Of a stretch of 13,104 nt of DNA, positions 1 through 7,661 are shown piece by piece. The number at the start of each line of letters is the position of its first letter. Position 1 is the stretch's first letter. The translations under genes were made by a program, and so were the position numbers. The notes under the pieces were generated by a model. The model made no database searches, was not told the DNA's origin, and worked only from the letters and a program-made list of their open reading frames with translations. The stretch comes from DATMER01 sp036277235 (GTDB taxonomy: Bacteria > Acidobacteriota > Thermoanaerobaculia > Multivoradales > UBA5704), in contig DASUNJ010000145.1 in the NCBI GenBank assembly GCA_036277235.1, positions 1 to 13,104 on the forward strand, given 5' to 3'.

Positions 1-1
1 C

Positions 2-52
2 TACCTGGACCGCGACTCGCCGATCTACCTGGAGCTGCTGCCCCTGGACTAG
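2..52 (+). CDS. 3' end of an unidentified + strand gene (partial)
   Basis: Only the last 16 codons are inside the window. They are in frame from position 2, read YLDRDSPIYLELLPLD and end at a TAG at 50-52. Third positions are almost all G or C, as in the neighbouring long genes, which supports real coding. The stop overlaps the stop of the convergent minus-strand gene (49-51), so the two genes meet tail to tail with no room for a separate terminator. The fragment is too short to assign a family. Confidence 0.55.
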   Translation, partial: YLDRDSPIYLELLPLD

Positions 53-603
53 ACGGACGGCTCGTCGGGCGGCGGCGGTAGCTCCGAGTCCGAGAGCGGG
101 AGGGGCGGCAGCGGGGGCTCCGGGATTTCGGACGCCAGTCGCAAGGCGAGCGCGCGTTGCGCTTCGGCCGCCGCCCGGGTGATCTCCGCGTAGATTTGCC
201 GCGCCTTCGCCTGCCTCAACCGGAAGTGCATCCGGGCGCGTGCCCGCTTTCCGAAGACCGTGACCACCCAGACGGGCGCGAGCGCCGCTCCCACGGCAAA
301 GGCTACGAAGAAGGCCGCCACGATCCAGAAAGCCATGCTCGCGTCCGGCTCGTCGCTCGCGACCAGGGCCATGATCGCGAAGAGCAGCGCCAGGCAGAGA
401 GGGAGGATCGCGACCAGCAACCCGCGCGTGTTGTGCAGGGTGACCAGCAGGATCTCGTCGAAGAAGACCCGGCGCCGGCGGATCTCGTAGTTGTCGGCCC
501 GGTCCACCTCCAGGGCCTCGTCGGTCCAGTAGGTGCGGACCCGCTCCGCCAGGGAGTGGGCCCTGCCCAGGTAGCGTCGGGGTTGGCGTACCGGCTCGCT
601 CAT
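49..603 (-). CDS. Two-TM membrane protein with proline-rich C-terminal tail
   Basis: A 184-aa protein of unrecognised family. Residues 1-55 are polar and charged (RRRRVFFDEI near 42-51). Two hydrophobic segments follow at about 60-83 and 91-117. After them come a basic/alanine-rich helical stretch (about 118-158) and a tail rich in PP pairs (160-184). The ATG at 603-601 overlaps the TGA of the upstream gene at 602-600 as ATGA, so translation is probably coupled and this is the last gene of the three-gene minus-strand operon. The first stretch (YWTDEALEVDRADNYEIRR) looks cytosolic. The two upstream operon genes carry zinc-finger heads, but this one has no cysteine motif. The function is unknown; it may be a membrane partner of the RDD and B-box proteins it is co-transcribed with. 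Confidence 0.8.
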   Translation of the reverse strand: MSEPVRQPRRYLGRAHSLAERVRTYWTDEALEVDRADNYEIRRRRVFFDEILLVTLHNTRGLLVAILPLCLALLFAIMALVASDEPDASMAFWIVAAFFVAFAVGAALAPVWVVTVFGKRARARMHFRLRQAKARQIYAEITRAAAEAQRALALRLASEIPEPPLPPLPLSDSELPPPPDEPSV

Positions 604-1211
604 GTCCCGGTCCCGAATAAAGGGGTGAACAGGATGGCGATCAAGAAGATGCTCATCGCGATCTGCGTCACCCCGAGCAGGCCTGCGATCACGAGCGCGA
701 GCGTGCCCCCCTTCTCGTTCCAGAGGCGCTTCTGACGGACCGCCTGCGCCACGAAAAAGAGGGTCACCGGGCCGGTGAGCAGCCCGAAGCAGGAGAACAG
801 GAGCCCGACCACGCCGAGGGAGACCGCCATGCCGCGGTAGTCCCGGATGCGCGTCTGCGCTCCGGACAGGACCCCCTGCGCCGTCAGGCGGTCGAAACAG
901 CCCGGACAGAGCTCCTGCCCTTCGATCTCGATCCGGCACAGGTTGCACATGAAGACGCCGCAGCGGCTGCAGTTGTCCACCGCGGCGTTGCCGGCATGGC
1001 GGGCACAGGGGATCGCTCCCTCGGGCCCGGCCTCGGCCACGCTCCCCACCCGCTCCCGCAACGCGGGCGGCCGGAACGGAGTGGCGAGGAAGATGCCGCC
1101 GCAGCTTGCGCAGCGGTGCTCCCCGGCCACCATGCGGTCGAGGTCGACGTAGGCGCCGCACCGCGGGCACTCGGGCCCGGTGTAGGCGCGCGCCGTGTTC
1201 AGGGGGGCCAT
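600..1211 (-). CDS. Zinc-ribbon plus B-box-type zinc finger membrane protein
   Basis: A 203-aa protein with two putative zinc modules and a membrane tail. An N-terminal zinc ribbon is visible as C15-x2-C18 and C34-x2-C37. A B-box-type module follows as C69-x2-H72, C81-x2-C84, C89-x2-C92 and C102-x2-C105. Two hydrophobic segments lie at about 129-157 and 168-197, with the basic loop RQKRLW between them. In other proteins this zinc fold is used for protein-protein contact; here it would sit at the membrane, probably on the cytosolic side. The gene starts at the ATG at 1211-1209, 4 bp after the upstream RDD gene, and ends in an ATGA overlap with the next gene, so it is the middle gene of the operon. 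Its partner is unknown. The metal-ligand spacing is clear; the function is not. Confidence 0.85.
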   Translation of the reverse strand: MAPLNTARAYTGPECPRCGAYVDLDRMVAGEHRCASCGGIFLATPFRPPALRERVGSVAEAGPEGAIPCARHAGNAAVDNCSRCGVFMCNLCRIEIEGQELCPGCFDRLTAQGVLSGAQTRIRDYRGMAVSLGVVGLLFSCFGLLTGPVTLFFVAQAVRQKRLWNEKGGTLALVIAGLLGVTQIAMSIFLIAILFTPLFGTGT

Positions 1212-1215
1212 GCCG

Positions 1216-1833
1216 TCATTCCCAGTTCACGACCCGGGTCTTGGCCATCATGTCGTGGATGGCGGTGCGCTCCTGGCCGAAGGCGACCAGGTAGTCGATC
1301 AGGCCCAGGCAGGGGACGATGCCCAGGATCTGGCGCGAGGCCGCGCGCCCCCAGGCCTGGCCGCTGGTAAGCTCTCTCCCCTCGGCCGAGACCACCTTGA
1401 TCTTCATCGCCTTCTTGCCCACCGTCTGTCCGCCCGAGGCGAGCATGAGCCCCTCGTAGAGGATGTAGATGACGGCGCCGCCGAGGCTCACCAACAGGTT
1501 GCCGAAGATCGCTAACGCCGGCGGCAGCCCCTCCACCTCCTCCTGCGCGTCGATCAAGCCGAGAGGCAGGAGCACCAGGAAGGCCAGGATTATGACGGGG
1601 AGCATCACGATCAGACCGTCGATGAAGATGGCCAGGAACCGGCGGCCGACGGAGGCCATGTCCAGCTCCCCCAACGGCACGCCCGAGCGCAGGTCGCGCA
1701 TCGATTCGGTCTTGCAGCTCAGGCAGTACGGCAGCCCGCCGATCTCGACGATGCAGTCCGGGCAGAAGGCCTCGGCACACCGCGAGCAGCGGGTCAACCG
1801 GTCTTCGACGAATGGATGGTTCTTGCAAGGCAT
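1216..1833 (-). CDS. B-box zinc finger fused to RDD-family membrane domain
   Basis: A 205-aa protein. The N-terminus carries a B-box-type zinc module: C3-x2-H6, C16-x2-C19, C24-x2-C27, C37-x2-C40. An RDD domain follows: VGRRFLAIFIDGLIV (62-76) with the defining Arg and Asp, hydrophobic segments near 74-93 and 107-128, the GQTVGKKAM motif (135-143), and the C-terminal RAASRQILG and AIHDMMAKTRVV motifs. RDD proteins are small integral membrane proteins, some linked to ion transport, but most have no known function. The ATG at 1833-1831 is preceded on the minus strand by GGAGAGA at a good distance, so this is the first gene of the minus-strand operon. It is transcribed divergently from a small gene that carries the same zinc module. 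A second RDD gene ends the opposite operon (8660-9415). Confidence 0.9.
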   Translation of the reverse strand: MPCKNHPFVEDRLTRCSRCAEAFCPDCIVEIGGLPYCLSCKTESMRDLRSGVPLGELDMASVGRRFLAIFIDGLIVMLPVIILAFLVLLPLGLIDAQEEVEGLPPALAIFGNLLVSLGGAVIYILYEGLMLASGGQTVGKKAMKIKVVSAEGRELTSGQAWGRAASRQILGIVPCLGLIDYLVAFGQERTAIHDMMAKTRVVNWE

Positions 1834-1900
1834 AGGATCTCTCCGCCAGGGCCGTTGTCTCGGGTCCGAGCCCCCTCTGGGCGTTTCCTCGGGTGAACGG

Positions 1901-1910
1901 TAGAATTCTA
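1901..1910. promoter_or_regulatory. Palindromic TAGAATTCTA in the divergent promoter gap
   Basis: The 133-bp gap between the two divergent operons (1834-1966) must contain promoters for both. Near its middle lies a perfect 10-bp palindrome, TAGAATTCTA, in otherwise GC-rich sequence. Read on either strand it gives TAGAAT, one mismatch from a sigma-70 -10 hexamer, so it could serve one or both directions. I see no convincing -35 at the proper spacing on either side. It could equally be a small operator, or chance AT-rich sequence. Confidence 0.3.
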
Positions 1911-1966
1911 TCGCAACGTCCCATACGCTCGCACGACTTCAAAGAGACAAGCCACCTCCGACCATC

Positions 1967-2236
1967 ATGGCCGCCCCCGCGCACTGCTTCTATCACCCGG
2001 ACCGCTCTGCCCTGGCGATCTGTGTCTCCTGCCGCAAGCCGATCTGCCAGTCGTGCTCCACCCTCTGGGAGGGGATGCACCACTGTACCGCCTGTCTGGC
2101 CCTGCGCCGGGCCACCGTGGGCGAGCGCAGCACGGCCGTGCGCACGGTCTTCATGGTCCTGCTCACTTTCGCCCTGCTGGCCCTGGCCACGGTCCTGCGG
2201 GGCTGGCTCGGCGCCATCCTGGTGGAGGGCTTTTGA
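1967..2236 (+). CDS. Small B-box zinc finger protein with one TM helix
   Basis: An 89-aa protein. Nearly the whole N-terminal half is a B-box-type zinc module: C7-x2-H10, C19-x2-C22, C27-x2-C30, C40-x2-C43. A basic linker follows, then a hydrophobic helix at about 60-77 and a short tail. The ligand spacing nearly matches that of the modules in the two divergently transcribed zinc proteins at 600-1833. It is the first gene of the long + strand operon. The ATG at 1967 fits the start of the zinc module, although no strong Shine-Dalgarno sequence lies directly upstream. Its stop overlaps the next gene's start (TTGA, 2233-2236). It may be a membrane-tethered adaptor for the MoxR system; this is inferred from position only. 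Confidence 0.85.
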   Translation: MAAPAHCFYHPDRSALAICVSCRKPICQSCSTLWEGMHHCTACLALRRATVGERSTAVRTVFMVLLTFALLALATVLRGWLGAILVEGF

Positions 2237-3069
2237 AACCGGGCGGCGTCTCGGTGACGGCGGTGCTCGACGAGGCCGCCGAGCTTGTGCCGCGCGAGCT
2301 CGCGAATTGGGCGGGCCTGCTCGCCCTCACCGCGCTCCCGCTGCGCTTTCTGGAGGCCCATTTCCTCAACCGGCTCTTCCAGCTCGGCGACAACGCCACG
2401 AGCTACGTCAACTATCTCCTGTCGCTCTCCTGGCTCGTCGCCCTCGCGCTGCTGCCGGCCCTGTGGGGACGGGCGGTCTTCGCCCGCGCCTGCGCGCTGG
2501 CTCTCTCGGGCCGCGCCGCCGGCCGTGGTGCTCCACTGCGGGCGCTCCGGCCGTCCTTCCCGTCGTTCGCCGCCTATGCCTACGCGGCGACGGTCGCCGA
2601 GCTGCTCCTGGTCCTCTTCGGGTGGACGGTGGTCGCGCTGCCCCTCCTCGCCCTCTATGCCGGGCTCGCCGCGGCCACGTCGTACCTGCAGGAACGGCCC
2701 GGGCCGCTGGCGTCGTTAGCCCTGCCGATACGCATGCTGCGGCCGTTCTTCCCGTTCCTGGGATTGACCGCGATCTTCTCCGTGGCCCTGCTGCTCGCCC
2801 TCATCAACCTGTTCTTCCTCTTCGCCCTTGGGCTGTGGCTCGCGGGCGGAGCTTCGGGCCTGGACCTCTCCTGGTGGCAGGTCACCCTGACGCCGGGCAA
2901 CCAGCAGTACCTGCTGCTGCTCATCGCCTGCGCGGTCACGGTCGTGGAGCCGTTCTGGATCGCCTCCCTGGTCGCCGCGGTGCGGCGGGTGCGCGCCCGC
3001 GAGAGCGGCGAGGACCTGGCCGCCTGGTTCGCGGACATCCGGAACAGGGATCGGGAGGAGGCCGCTTGA
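2233..3069 (+). CDS. Polytopic integral membrane protein, family not recognised
   Basis: A 278-aa hydrophobic protein. Probable membrane segments lie at about 25-42, 60-80, 112-150 (possibly two), 175-205 and 225-250. It ends in a charged, probably cytosolic tail (RRVRARESGEDLAAWF). I assign the start to the TTG at 2233: it overlaps the previous stop as TTGA, is preceded by GGAGGG at 4 nt, and adds a plausible short leader. A GTG at 2254 is the weaker alternative. The stop overlaps the next gene's TTG (3066-3069). The gene lies between a B-box protein and a DUF4129 protein, a position where MoxR/DUF58 loci often carry a poorly conserved membrane protein. No catalytic motif is visible. Confidence 0.85.
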   Translation: MKPGGVSVTAVLDEAAELVPRELANWAGLLALTALPLRFLEAHFLNRLFQLGDNATSYVNYLLSLSWLVALALLPALWGRAVFARACALALSGRAAGRGAPLRALRPSFPSFAAYAYAATVAELLLVLFGWTVVALPLLALYAGLAAATSYLQERPGPLASLALPIRMLRPFFPFLGLTAIFSVALLLALINLFFLFALGLWLAGGASGLDLSWWQVTLTPGNQQYLLLLIACAVTVVEPFWIASLVAAVRRVRARESGEDLAAWFADIRNRDREEAA

Positions 3070-4097
3070 AAAAACTCCTCCTGGCCCTGCTCCTCCTGCT
3101 GCCGATGCTGCCGGAGGTTGCCGCGGGCGAGACGATCTCGCAGGCAGGTTACCGGAACCGGCTCGAAGGGATCCAGGAGCGCCTCCGCGCGAACGACTGG
3201 GTCGGGGCCAGGACCGACGCCCGCGGCCTGCTGGAAGACCGGATCGCCTTTGGCGAGGAACGGGTCGAGCCGGACCGCTCCGTGCTCGGCCCCATCGCCA
3301 ACGCGGCCAATCCCGAAGCCGCCCGGGCCTCCGCTCCCGCTCTGAGCCAGCTCGTCAAGGCTCTGTCCACCCGCCGAAGTGAAGGCGAGCCGCCCGCGCC
3401 CGACCCGAAGCTGCTGGAAGAGGTCCGCGCCCGGGAAGCGCTCGCGGCGCTGCCCCAGGGAGGCAGGCTGCCGGAGGTGCAGGACGGCGGATTGTTCGCC
3501 GCTCTCGCGGGGTTCCTCGAACCGATCGCCGAGGCCATCAGCGACTTCTTCGAGAAAATCTGGGATTGGTTGCTGGACCTCCTGTTTTCGGGCCGCTCCT
3601 CCGGCGAAGCGGGGGTCGGGCTCAACCTGGTGGTCGTGACGGTCCTGGTGGTGGTCCTGGCCCTGGTGCTCGGCTGGGTCGGCTGGCGGGTGCTCCGCAA
3701 GCGGCGGCGCGGCGCGGCCCCGGCCGTGGCCGGCCCCGCTCCCCTGCCCCCGTCCGCGGACGACGATCCACTGTCGCGCGAGGCCAACGAGTGGGAGCGC
3801 TATGCCCGCGAGCTCGCCGCGGCCGGCCGGGCGCGCGAGGCGATCCGGGCCTGGTACCACGCCGTGCTGGTGGCGTTCTACCGCGCCGGGACGCTCCACT
3901 ATCGTAGGGGGCGCACGAACTGGGAGTACGTCTCGGCCGTGCCGCCCGGCACCCAATGGCGCTCCCGCTTCGTCGAGATGACCCGCCATTTCGAGCGCGA
4001 GTGGTACGGGCGCGACCGCAGCACCCCCGAAGCCCTCTGCGAATCCGAAGAGATGGCCCTGTCCCTGCTCTCGGCGGTCCGGGAGCGCGCCGCGTGA
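3066..4097 (+). CDS. DUF4129-domain membrane protein with signal peptide
   Basis: A 343-aa protein. A signal peptide or N-anchor covers about 1-20 (KK, leucine-rich core, VAAG). An extracytoplasmic region of helical, charged sequence follows (about 21-185), then a TM helix (about 186-209) and a basic RKRRR stop-transfer. The cytosolic C-terminal DUF4129 domain spans about 235-315 and includes REAIRAWYHAVLVAFYRAG, TNWEYV and HFEREWYG. DUF4129 also forms the C-terminus of some transglutaminase-like membrane proteins, but no transglutaminase domain is present here. The TTG start at 3066 overlaps the previous stop (TTGA) and has a strong GGGAGGAGG ribosome-binding site. The stop overlaps the GTG of the DUF4350 gene. 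DUF4129 genes recur beside MoxR, DUF58 and DUF4350, so a role in the same complex is likely. Confidence 0.88.
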   Translation: MKKLLLALLLLLPMLPEVAAGETISQAGYRNRLEGIQERLRANDWVGARTDARGLLEDRIAFGEERVEPDRSVLGPIANAANPEAARASAPALSQLVKALSTRRSEGEPPAPDPKLLEEVRAREALAALPQGGRLPEVQDGGLFAALAGFLEPIAEAISDFFEKIWDWLLDLLFSGRSSGEAGVGLNLVVVTVLVVVLALVLGWVGWRVLRKRRRGAAPAVAGPAPLPPSADDDPLSREANEWERYARELAAAGRAREAIRAWYHAVLVAFYRAGTLHYRRGRTNWEYVSAVPPGTQWRSRFVEMTRHFEREWYGRDRSTPEALCESEEMALSLLSAVRERAA

Positions 4098-4381
4098 GCC
4101 GCGGCCTCCGCCTGGCCGCCCTCGCGGCCGCGCTCTACCTGGCAGGGATCCTGGTCTGGGTGCGCTACGACCGCCGCTCCGCTCAGGAAGCCTTCTCGCC
4201 CGGCTCGGCCTTCAACTCCGGCGAGGAGGGGCTCTCCCTCGCCTTCGCCTACCTCCGCGAGCGCTCCAGCGCCAACACCCTCCACCGGCGGATCGAGCCC
4301 GCGGACCTGCCGGCGAATGGAGTGGTGCTTCGGGTGCAGCCTTTGATGGGGCCGATCCTCCTGCAAGAGGAAGAAGAGTAA
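4094..4381 (+). CDS. DUF4350 protein, N-terminal part cut by in-frame TAA
   Basis: A 95-residue reading frame from the GTG at 4094 (GTGA overlap with the previous stop) to a TAA at 4379-4381. It contains an N-terminal TM helix (about 5-23), then SPGSAFNSGEEGLSLAFAYL, typical of the start of DUF4350, and a beta-strand-like VVLRVQP. After a short QEEEE run it stops. The same frame continues without another stop to 5380 and carries the rest of the DUF4350 domain, so this is the first part of a gene split by one nonsense codon. One base change (TAA to GAA or AAA) would restore a product of 428 residues. It could be a real mutation, a sequencing error, or readthrough/re-initiation. Confidence 0.7.
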   Translation: MSRGLRLAALAAALYLAGILVWVRYDRRSAQEAFSPGSAFNSGEEGLSLAFAYLRERSSANTLHRRIEPADLPANGVVLRVQPLMGPILLQEEEE

Positions 4382-4534
4382 AAGGACGAAAAGGACCCAA
4401 AGGACGAAAAGGACGGCAAGGACGACGAAGAGGGGCCGGTGGAAGAGCTCCGGCGGAAGATGCGCGAGGAGGAGGAGCGCGAGGCGAAAGAGGAGAAGGA
4501 GCGTAAGGAAAAGGTAGGCGAAAAGGAAAAGGAA
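4361..4534 (+). repeat. Purine-rich charged linker coding stretch around the stop
   Basis: The + strand here is almost all A and G, with short repeated units such as AAAGGACGAAAAGGAC. In the DUF4350 frame it encodes KDEKDPKDEKDGKDDEE, then an E/K-rich helix of roughly 40 residues. It lies where the family normally has only a short loop between a beta strand and the next helix, so it is an expanded low-complexity insert. The interrupting TAA (4379-4381) lies at its start. Such tracts are prone to slippage and base-call errors. Confidence 0.7.
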
Positions 4535-5380
4535 GAGCCTCCGGCAATCCGGCTGCTCAGTGCCGATGAGGAGGCCTGGGTGCGCGGCGGTGGACGGCTG
4601 GTCCTCGCCTTTAACGACCCCTACGGCTCCGGCCGTACCAAGGAGCTGCGAGGCAAGCAGCCGGTGCGCAAGGTCTTCCCGCTCTGGCCCGGCGTGGCCA
4701 ACCTGGTTCCGCCGACCGCCCGTTCGCTGGAGCTGCCCGCCCTGCCCGGCGGCCACGCGGTCTTCCTCGCGGGCGAGTCTCCGCTCGTCGTGCGCCAGGC
4801 GCTGGGCGCGGGCGACGTGATCTTCCTCGCGGCTCCCGAGATCTTTCACAACCCCCATCTCGGGCAGGCGCACCATCTGGCCCTGCTGGAGTCGCTCGCC
4901 GGCGTGCCGGAACGGCGCCCGGTTCTCTTCGACGAGCGCGCCCATGGCCTGGACGATTCGGGCGGCACCCTGGAGATGCTTGCAGCCTGGGGCCTCGGAC
5001 CGCTCCTGCTCCTCGGCCTGATCGCCACCGGCGCCGCCTTCTGGCGCTCTTCAAGACGCCTCGGACCGCCCGAGCGCGAGGAGCGCGACACCCGTTCAGA
5101 TGCCGTCGAGCTGCTCGACTCGCTGGCCGACCTCTACGACCGCGCGCTCCAGCGCGGCGACGCGGTCTTCCTGTTCTATGAAAGCTTCATGCACACCGTG
5201 GCCGTGGAGACCGGCCTGCGGGGAAAAGCCCTGGAGGAACGGTCGAAGGCCTTCCTCGACGGGTATGTGCCGGTCAAAGGCGAGGAACTCACCCGCGAGC
5301 GCTTCGACCAGGCGCTCCACAAGATCAACCAGGCCTTCAGGAGAGTTTCGCATGCAAAGCGGGATGCAAAGCGTAAGTGA
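4439..5380 (+). CDS. DUF4350 protein, C-terminal part after the in-frame stop
   Basis: A 313-residue open frame from a GTG at 4439, in the same frame as the fragment ending at 4381. After a charged E/K helix it has DUF4350 features: LLSADEEAWVRGGGRLVLAF, LVVRQALGAGDVIFLA and PVLFDERAHGL. A TM helix follows at about residues 182-200, then a cytosolic helical domain (DAVELLDSLADLYDRALQRGDAVF through to the C-terminus). AGAGGGG lies 3 nt before the GTG, so re-initiation after the TAA is possible. Alternatively the true product is the uninterrupted 4094-5380 frame. The stop at 5378-5380 lies 29 bp inside the moxR start region. Neighbouring DUF4129, MoxR and DUF58 genes match the usual DUF4350 context. 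Whether a functional protein is made is uncertain. Confidence 0.75.
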   Translation: MEELRRKMREEEEREAKEEKERKEKVGEKEKEEPPAIRLLSADEEAWVRGGGRLVLAFNDPYGSGRTKELRGKQPVRKVFPLWPGVANLVPPTARSLELPALPGGHAVFLAGESPLVVRQALGAGDVIFLAAPEIFHNPHLGQAHHLALLESLAGVPERRPVLFDERAHGLDDSGGTLEMLAAWGLGPLLLLGLIATGAAFWRSSRRLGPPEREERDTRSDAVELLDSLADLYDRALQRGDAVFLFYESFMHTVAVETGLRGKALEERSKAFLDGYVPVKGEELTRERFDQALHKINQAFRRVSHAKRDAKRK

Positions 5381-6326
5381 GGTCGCGGACAAGTGGCGGC
5401 TCCTCAGCCAGGGGCTCGACCAGGTCATCATGGGGCAGGAGTCGGTCAAGGAGCAGCTCCTCGTCTGCCTGCTGGCCGGCGGGCACGCGCTGCTCGAAGG
5501 GGTGCCGGGCACGGGCAAGACGCTCCTGGCGCTCACCCTGTCGCGCCTGCTCGGCACCCGCTTCCGCCGCATCCAGTTCACCCCGGACCTGATGCCGGCC
5601 GACCTGCTGGGGACCAGCATCTACAACCAGAAGTCGCAGGACTTCGAATTCCGCGCCGGCCCGATCTTCGCCGACCTGCTCCTCGCCGACGAGATCAACC
5701 GCACGCCGCCCCGCACCCAGGCGGCGCTCCTGGAGTCCATGCAGGAGAAGGCGGTGACCCTGGACGGCGTGCGCCGCGTCATCTCCCCGGTCTTCACCGT
5801 GCTCGCCACGCAGAACCCGGTGGAGTTCGAGGGCACCTATCCCCTGCCCGAAGCCCAGCGCGACCGCTTCCTCCTGAAGATCAGCATCGACTACCCGCAG
5901 AAGGACGAGGAGGCGCAGATGCTCTCCTCCTACGCGGCCGGCCGGCGCCTGCACGACGACGCCGTGCGCGAGCTCTCGCCCGTCCTCACCCCGGACGAGA
6001 TCATCGTCTCCCGCGACGTCACCGCGCGCGCCGTGCGGGTCGAGGAGAACATCCTCGGCTACATCCTCGGGATCGTCACCGCGACCCGCCACCACGAAGC
6101 CATCCAGATCGGCGCCGGTCCGCGCGCCTCCCTGGCCCTGCTGGAGAGCAGCCGCGCCCTCGCCGTCCTCCGCGGCCGGGACTTCGTGACCCCCGACGAC
6201 GTCAAGGAGCTGGCCGGCCCGGTCATGGTCCACCGGGTCATCCTCACCCCCGAGGCCGAGATGGAGGGCACGACCCTGGCGGATATCCTCCGGCAGATCT
6301 TCGAAAAGGTGGAAGTGCCGCGCTGA
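5352..6326 (+). CDS. moxR: MoxR-family AAA+ ATPase
   Basis: A 324-aa AAA+ ATPase of normal MoxR length. Walker A is GVPGTGKT (50-57), Walker B is LLLADEIN (109-116), sensor 1 is ATQNP (152-156), LPEAQRDRF (165-173) follows, and sensor 2 is GAGPRAS (254-260). The C-terminal lid carries DFVTPDDVKELAGPVMVHR. MoxR proteins form hexameric rings in the cytoplasm and are thought to act as chaperones that mature complexes with VWA-domain partners; the partner here would be the adjacent DUF58 protein. The start at ATG 5352 is preceded by AGGAGAG at 7 nt, which favours it over ATG 5364. The gene overlaps the end of the DUF4350 frame by 29 bp and its TGA overlaps the next ATG by one base. All key ATPase residues are intact. 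Confidence 0.96.
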   Translation: MQSGMQSVSEVADKWRLLSQGLDQVIMGQESVKEQLLVCLLAGGHALLEGVPGTGKTLLALTLSRLLGTRFRRIQFTPDLMPADLLGTSIYNQKSQDFEFRAGPIFADLLLADEINRTPPRTQAALLESMQEKAVTLDGVRRVISPVFTVLATQNPVEFEGTYPLPEAQRDRFLLKISIDYPQKDEEAQMLSSYAAGRRLHDDAVRELSPVLTPDEIIVSRDVTARAVRVEENILGYILGIVTATRHHEAIQIGAGPRASLALLESSRALAVLRGRDFVTPDDVKELAGPVMVHRVILTPEAEMEGTTLADILRQIFEKVEVPR

Positions 6327-7657
6327 TGAGACCTGGGAGGTTGCTCGTCCGCGCTCTCCTCGGCCTCTGCTTCGCGGCCCTGCTGGTGCCGTTCGCCCCG
6401 GTCCTCACCTGGGCGCTCGCGCTCGGGCTCGCCGTGGTGCTCGGGATCGCGGCCTGGGAGGCGCTGGCTCTTCGCCGGATGACCGTGACAGTCGAGCGGC
6501 CGGCGGCCTGGGTGCTCCCCCTGGACGAGGAGGAGAATCTGCCGCTGCGGCTCACCACCACCGCCACGCGTGCGGTCCAGCTCACGGTGCGCCAGACCTG
6601 GCCCCGCCTGCTGGAGCAGCCCTCCAGCGTCTTCGCGGGGACCTGCCGGCCGGGCGAGATGCTGACGCCCGAGGCCAAGGTGCGGGCCGTCGCCCGCGGC
6701 GCCGCGACGATCGGCCCCCCCTGGGTCGCGGCCACCTTCGACGGCTGGATGGAGCGCTTCCTGCCCGCGCAGCTCCGCGACGAGAACGGCCAGCCGATCG
6801 AGGCGACCGAGGTCACCGTGCTGCCCAACCTGCGCGCCGTGAAACGCATGCGGGGGCAGCTCGACCGCCTCTTCCTCCAGGGCTTCGGCAACCGCGCGGC
6901 GCCCCACCTGGGCAAGGGCCGCGACTTCGACCGCCTGCGCGAATACGTGATCGGCGACGATCTGCGCGACGTGGCCTGGAAGGCCTCGGCCCGCCACCGC
7001 AAGCTGATCACCCGCGAGTACCGGCTCGACCGCTCGCAGGACATCCTGATCTGCCTGGACCGTGGACACCGCATGGCCGCCCGCGTGGCTCACGTCACCC
7101 GGCTCGACCACGCGGTCAACGCGGCCGTGCTCCTCGCCTCGATCTGCAACCGGATGGAAGACCGGGTCGGCCTCCTCTCCTTCGCCGACGGCGTGGAACA
7201 GGGCCTGGGACAGGGCCGCGGCAACGGCCACCTGCGCAAGATCACCGGCTTCGCGGCGAACGTGATGCCCGAGTACCTGCACACCGACTACCTGGCGCTC
7301 GGCGCCCATCTCCGCCGCCGGATGCGCAGCCGCTCCCTGGTACTGATCCTCACCTCCCTGCCCGAAATGGAGGGCGAAGGGGAGATCGTGCGCGCCGTGG
7401 AGATGCTCGTGCCGCAACACCTGCCGGTGGTGATCGTCTTCTCGGACCCGGCCATGGCCGCGGCGGCCACGTTCCTGCCCGAGGACAAGCCCGAGCTCTG
7501 CCGCACGCTCGTGGCGCGCGACCTCTGGATCGAGCGCCGCAAGGTCCTCGCCGAGCTGCGGCGCCGCGGCGCCCTGGTCGCCGAGACCGCGCCCGGCGAT
7601 GCCGGCGTGCAGGCCGTCAACAGCTACCTGGAGGTCAAGAGGAGGCAGCTCCTGTAA
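6326..7657 (+). CDS. DUF58 (VWA-like) membrane protein, MoxR partner
   Basis: A 443-aa protein. Two N-terminal TM helices span about 5-45. An extracytoplasmic or beta-rich region follows (about 52-165), then the DUF58 signature: KGRDFDRLREYVIGDDLRD (198-216) continuing VAWKASARHRKL. A VWA-like fold begins at DILICLDRGHRM (239-250). The metal-site motif is DRGHR rather than the DxSxS of classical VWA domains, so metal binding may be weak or absent; such degeneration also occurs in other DUF58 proteins. DUF58 genes almost always follow moxR and are its presumed client or co-chaperone. The ATG at 6326 overlaps the moxR stop by one base. The gene ends at TAA 7655-7657, 4 bp before the SpoIIM-like gene. 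Confidence 0.95.
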   Translation: MRPGRLLVRALLGLCFAALLVPFAPVLTWALALGLAVVLGIAAWEALALRRMTVTVERPAAWVLPLDEEENLPLRLTTTATRAVQLTVRQTWPRLLEQPSSVFAGTCRPGEMLTPEAKVRAVARGAATIGPPWVAATFDGWMERFLPAQLRDENGQPIEATEVTVLPNLRAVKRMRGQLDRLFLQGFGNRAAPHLGKGRDFDRLREYVIGDDLRDVAWKASARHRKLITREYRLDRSQDILICLDRGHRMAARVAHVTRLDHAVNAAVLLASICNRMEDRVGLLSFADGVEQGLGQGRGNGHLRKITGFAANVMPEYLHTDYLALGAHLRRRMRSRSLVLILTSLPEMEGEGEIVRAVEMLVPQHLPVVIVFSDPAMAAAATFLPEDKPELCRTLVARDLWIERRKVLAELRRRGALVAETAPGDAGVQAVNSYLEVKRRQLL

Positions 7658-7661
7658 ACCC

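Noticed and set aside
1993..3989. Long open frames antisense to the + strand operon
   Set aside because: They are shadow frames of high-GC coding sequence. The + strand genes there have recognisable domains, good ribosome-binding sites and chained overlaps.
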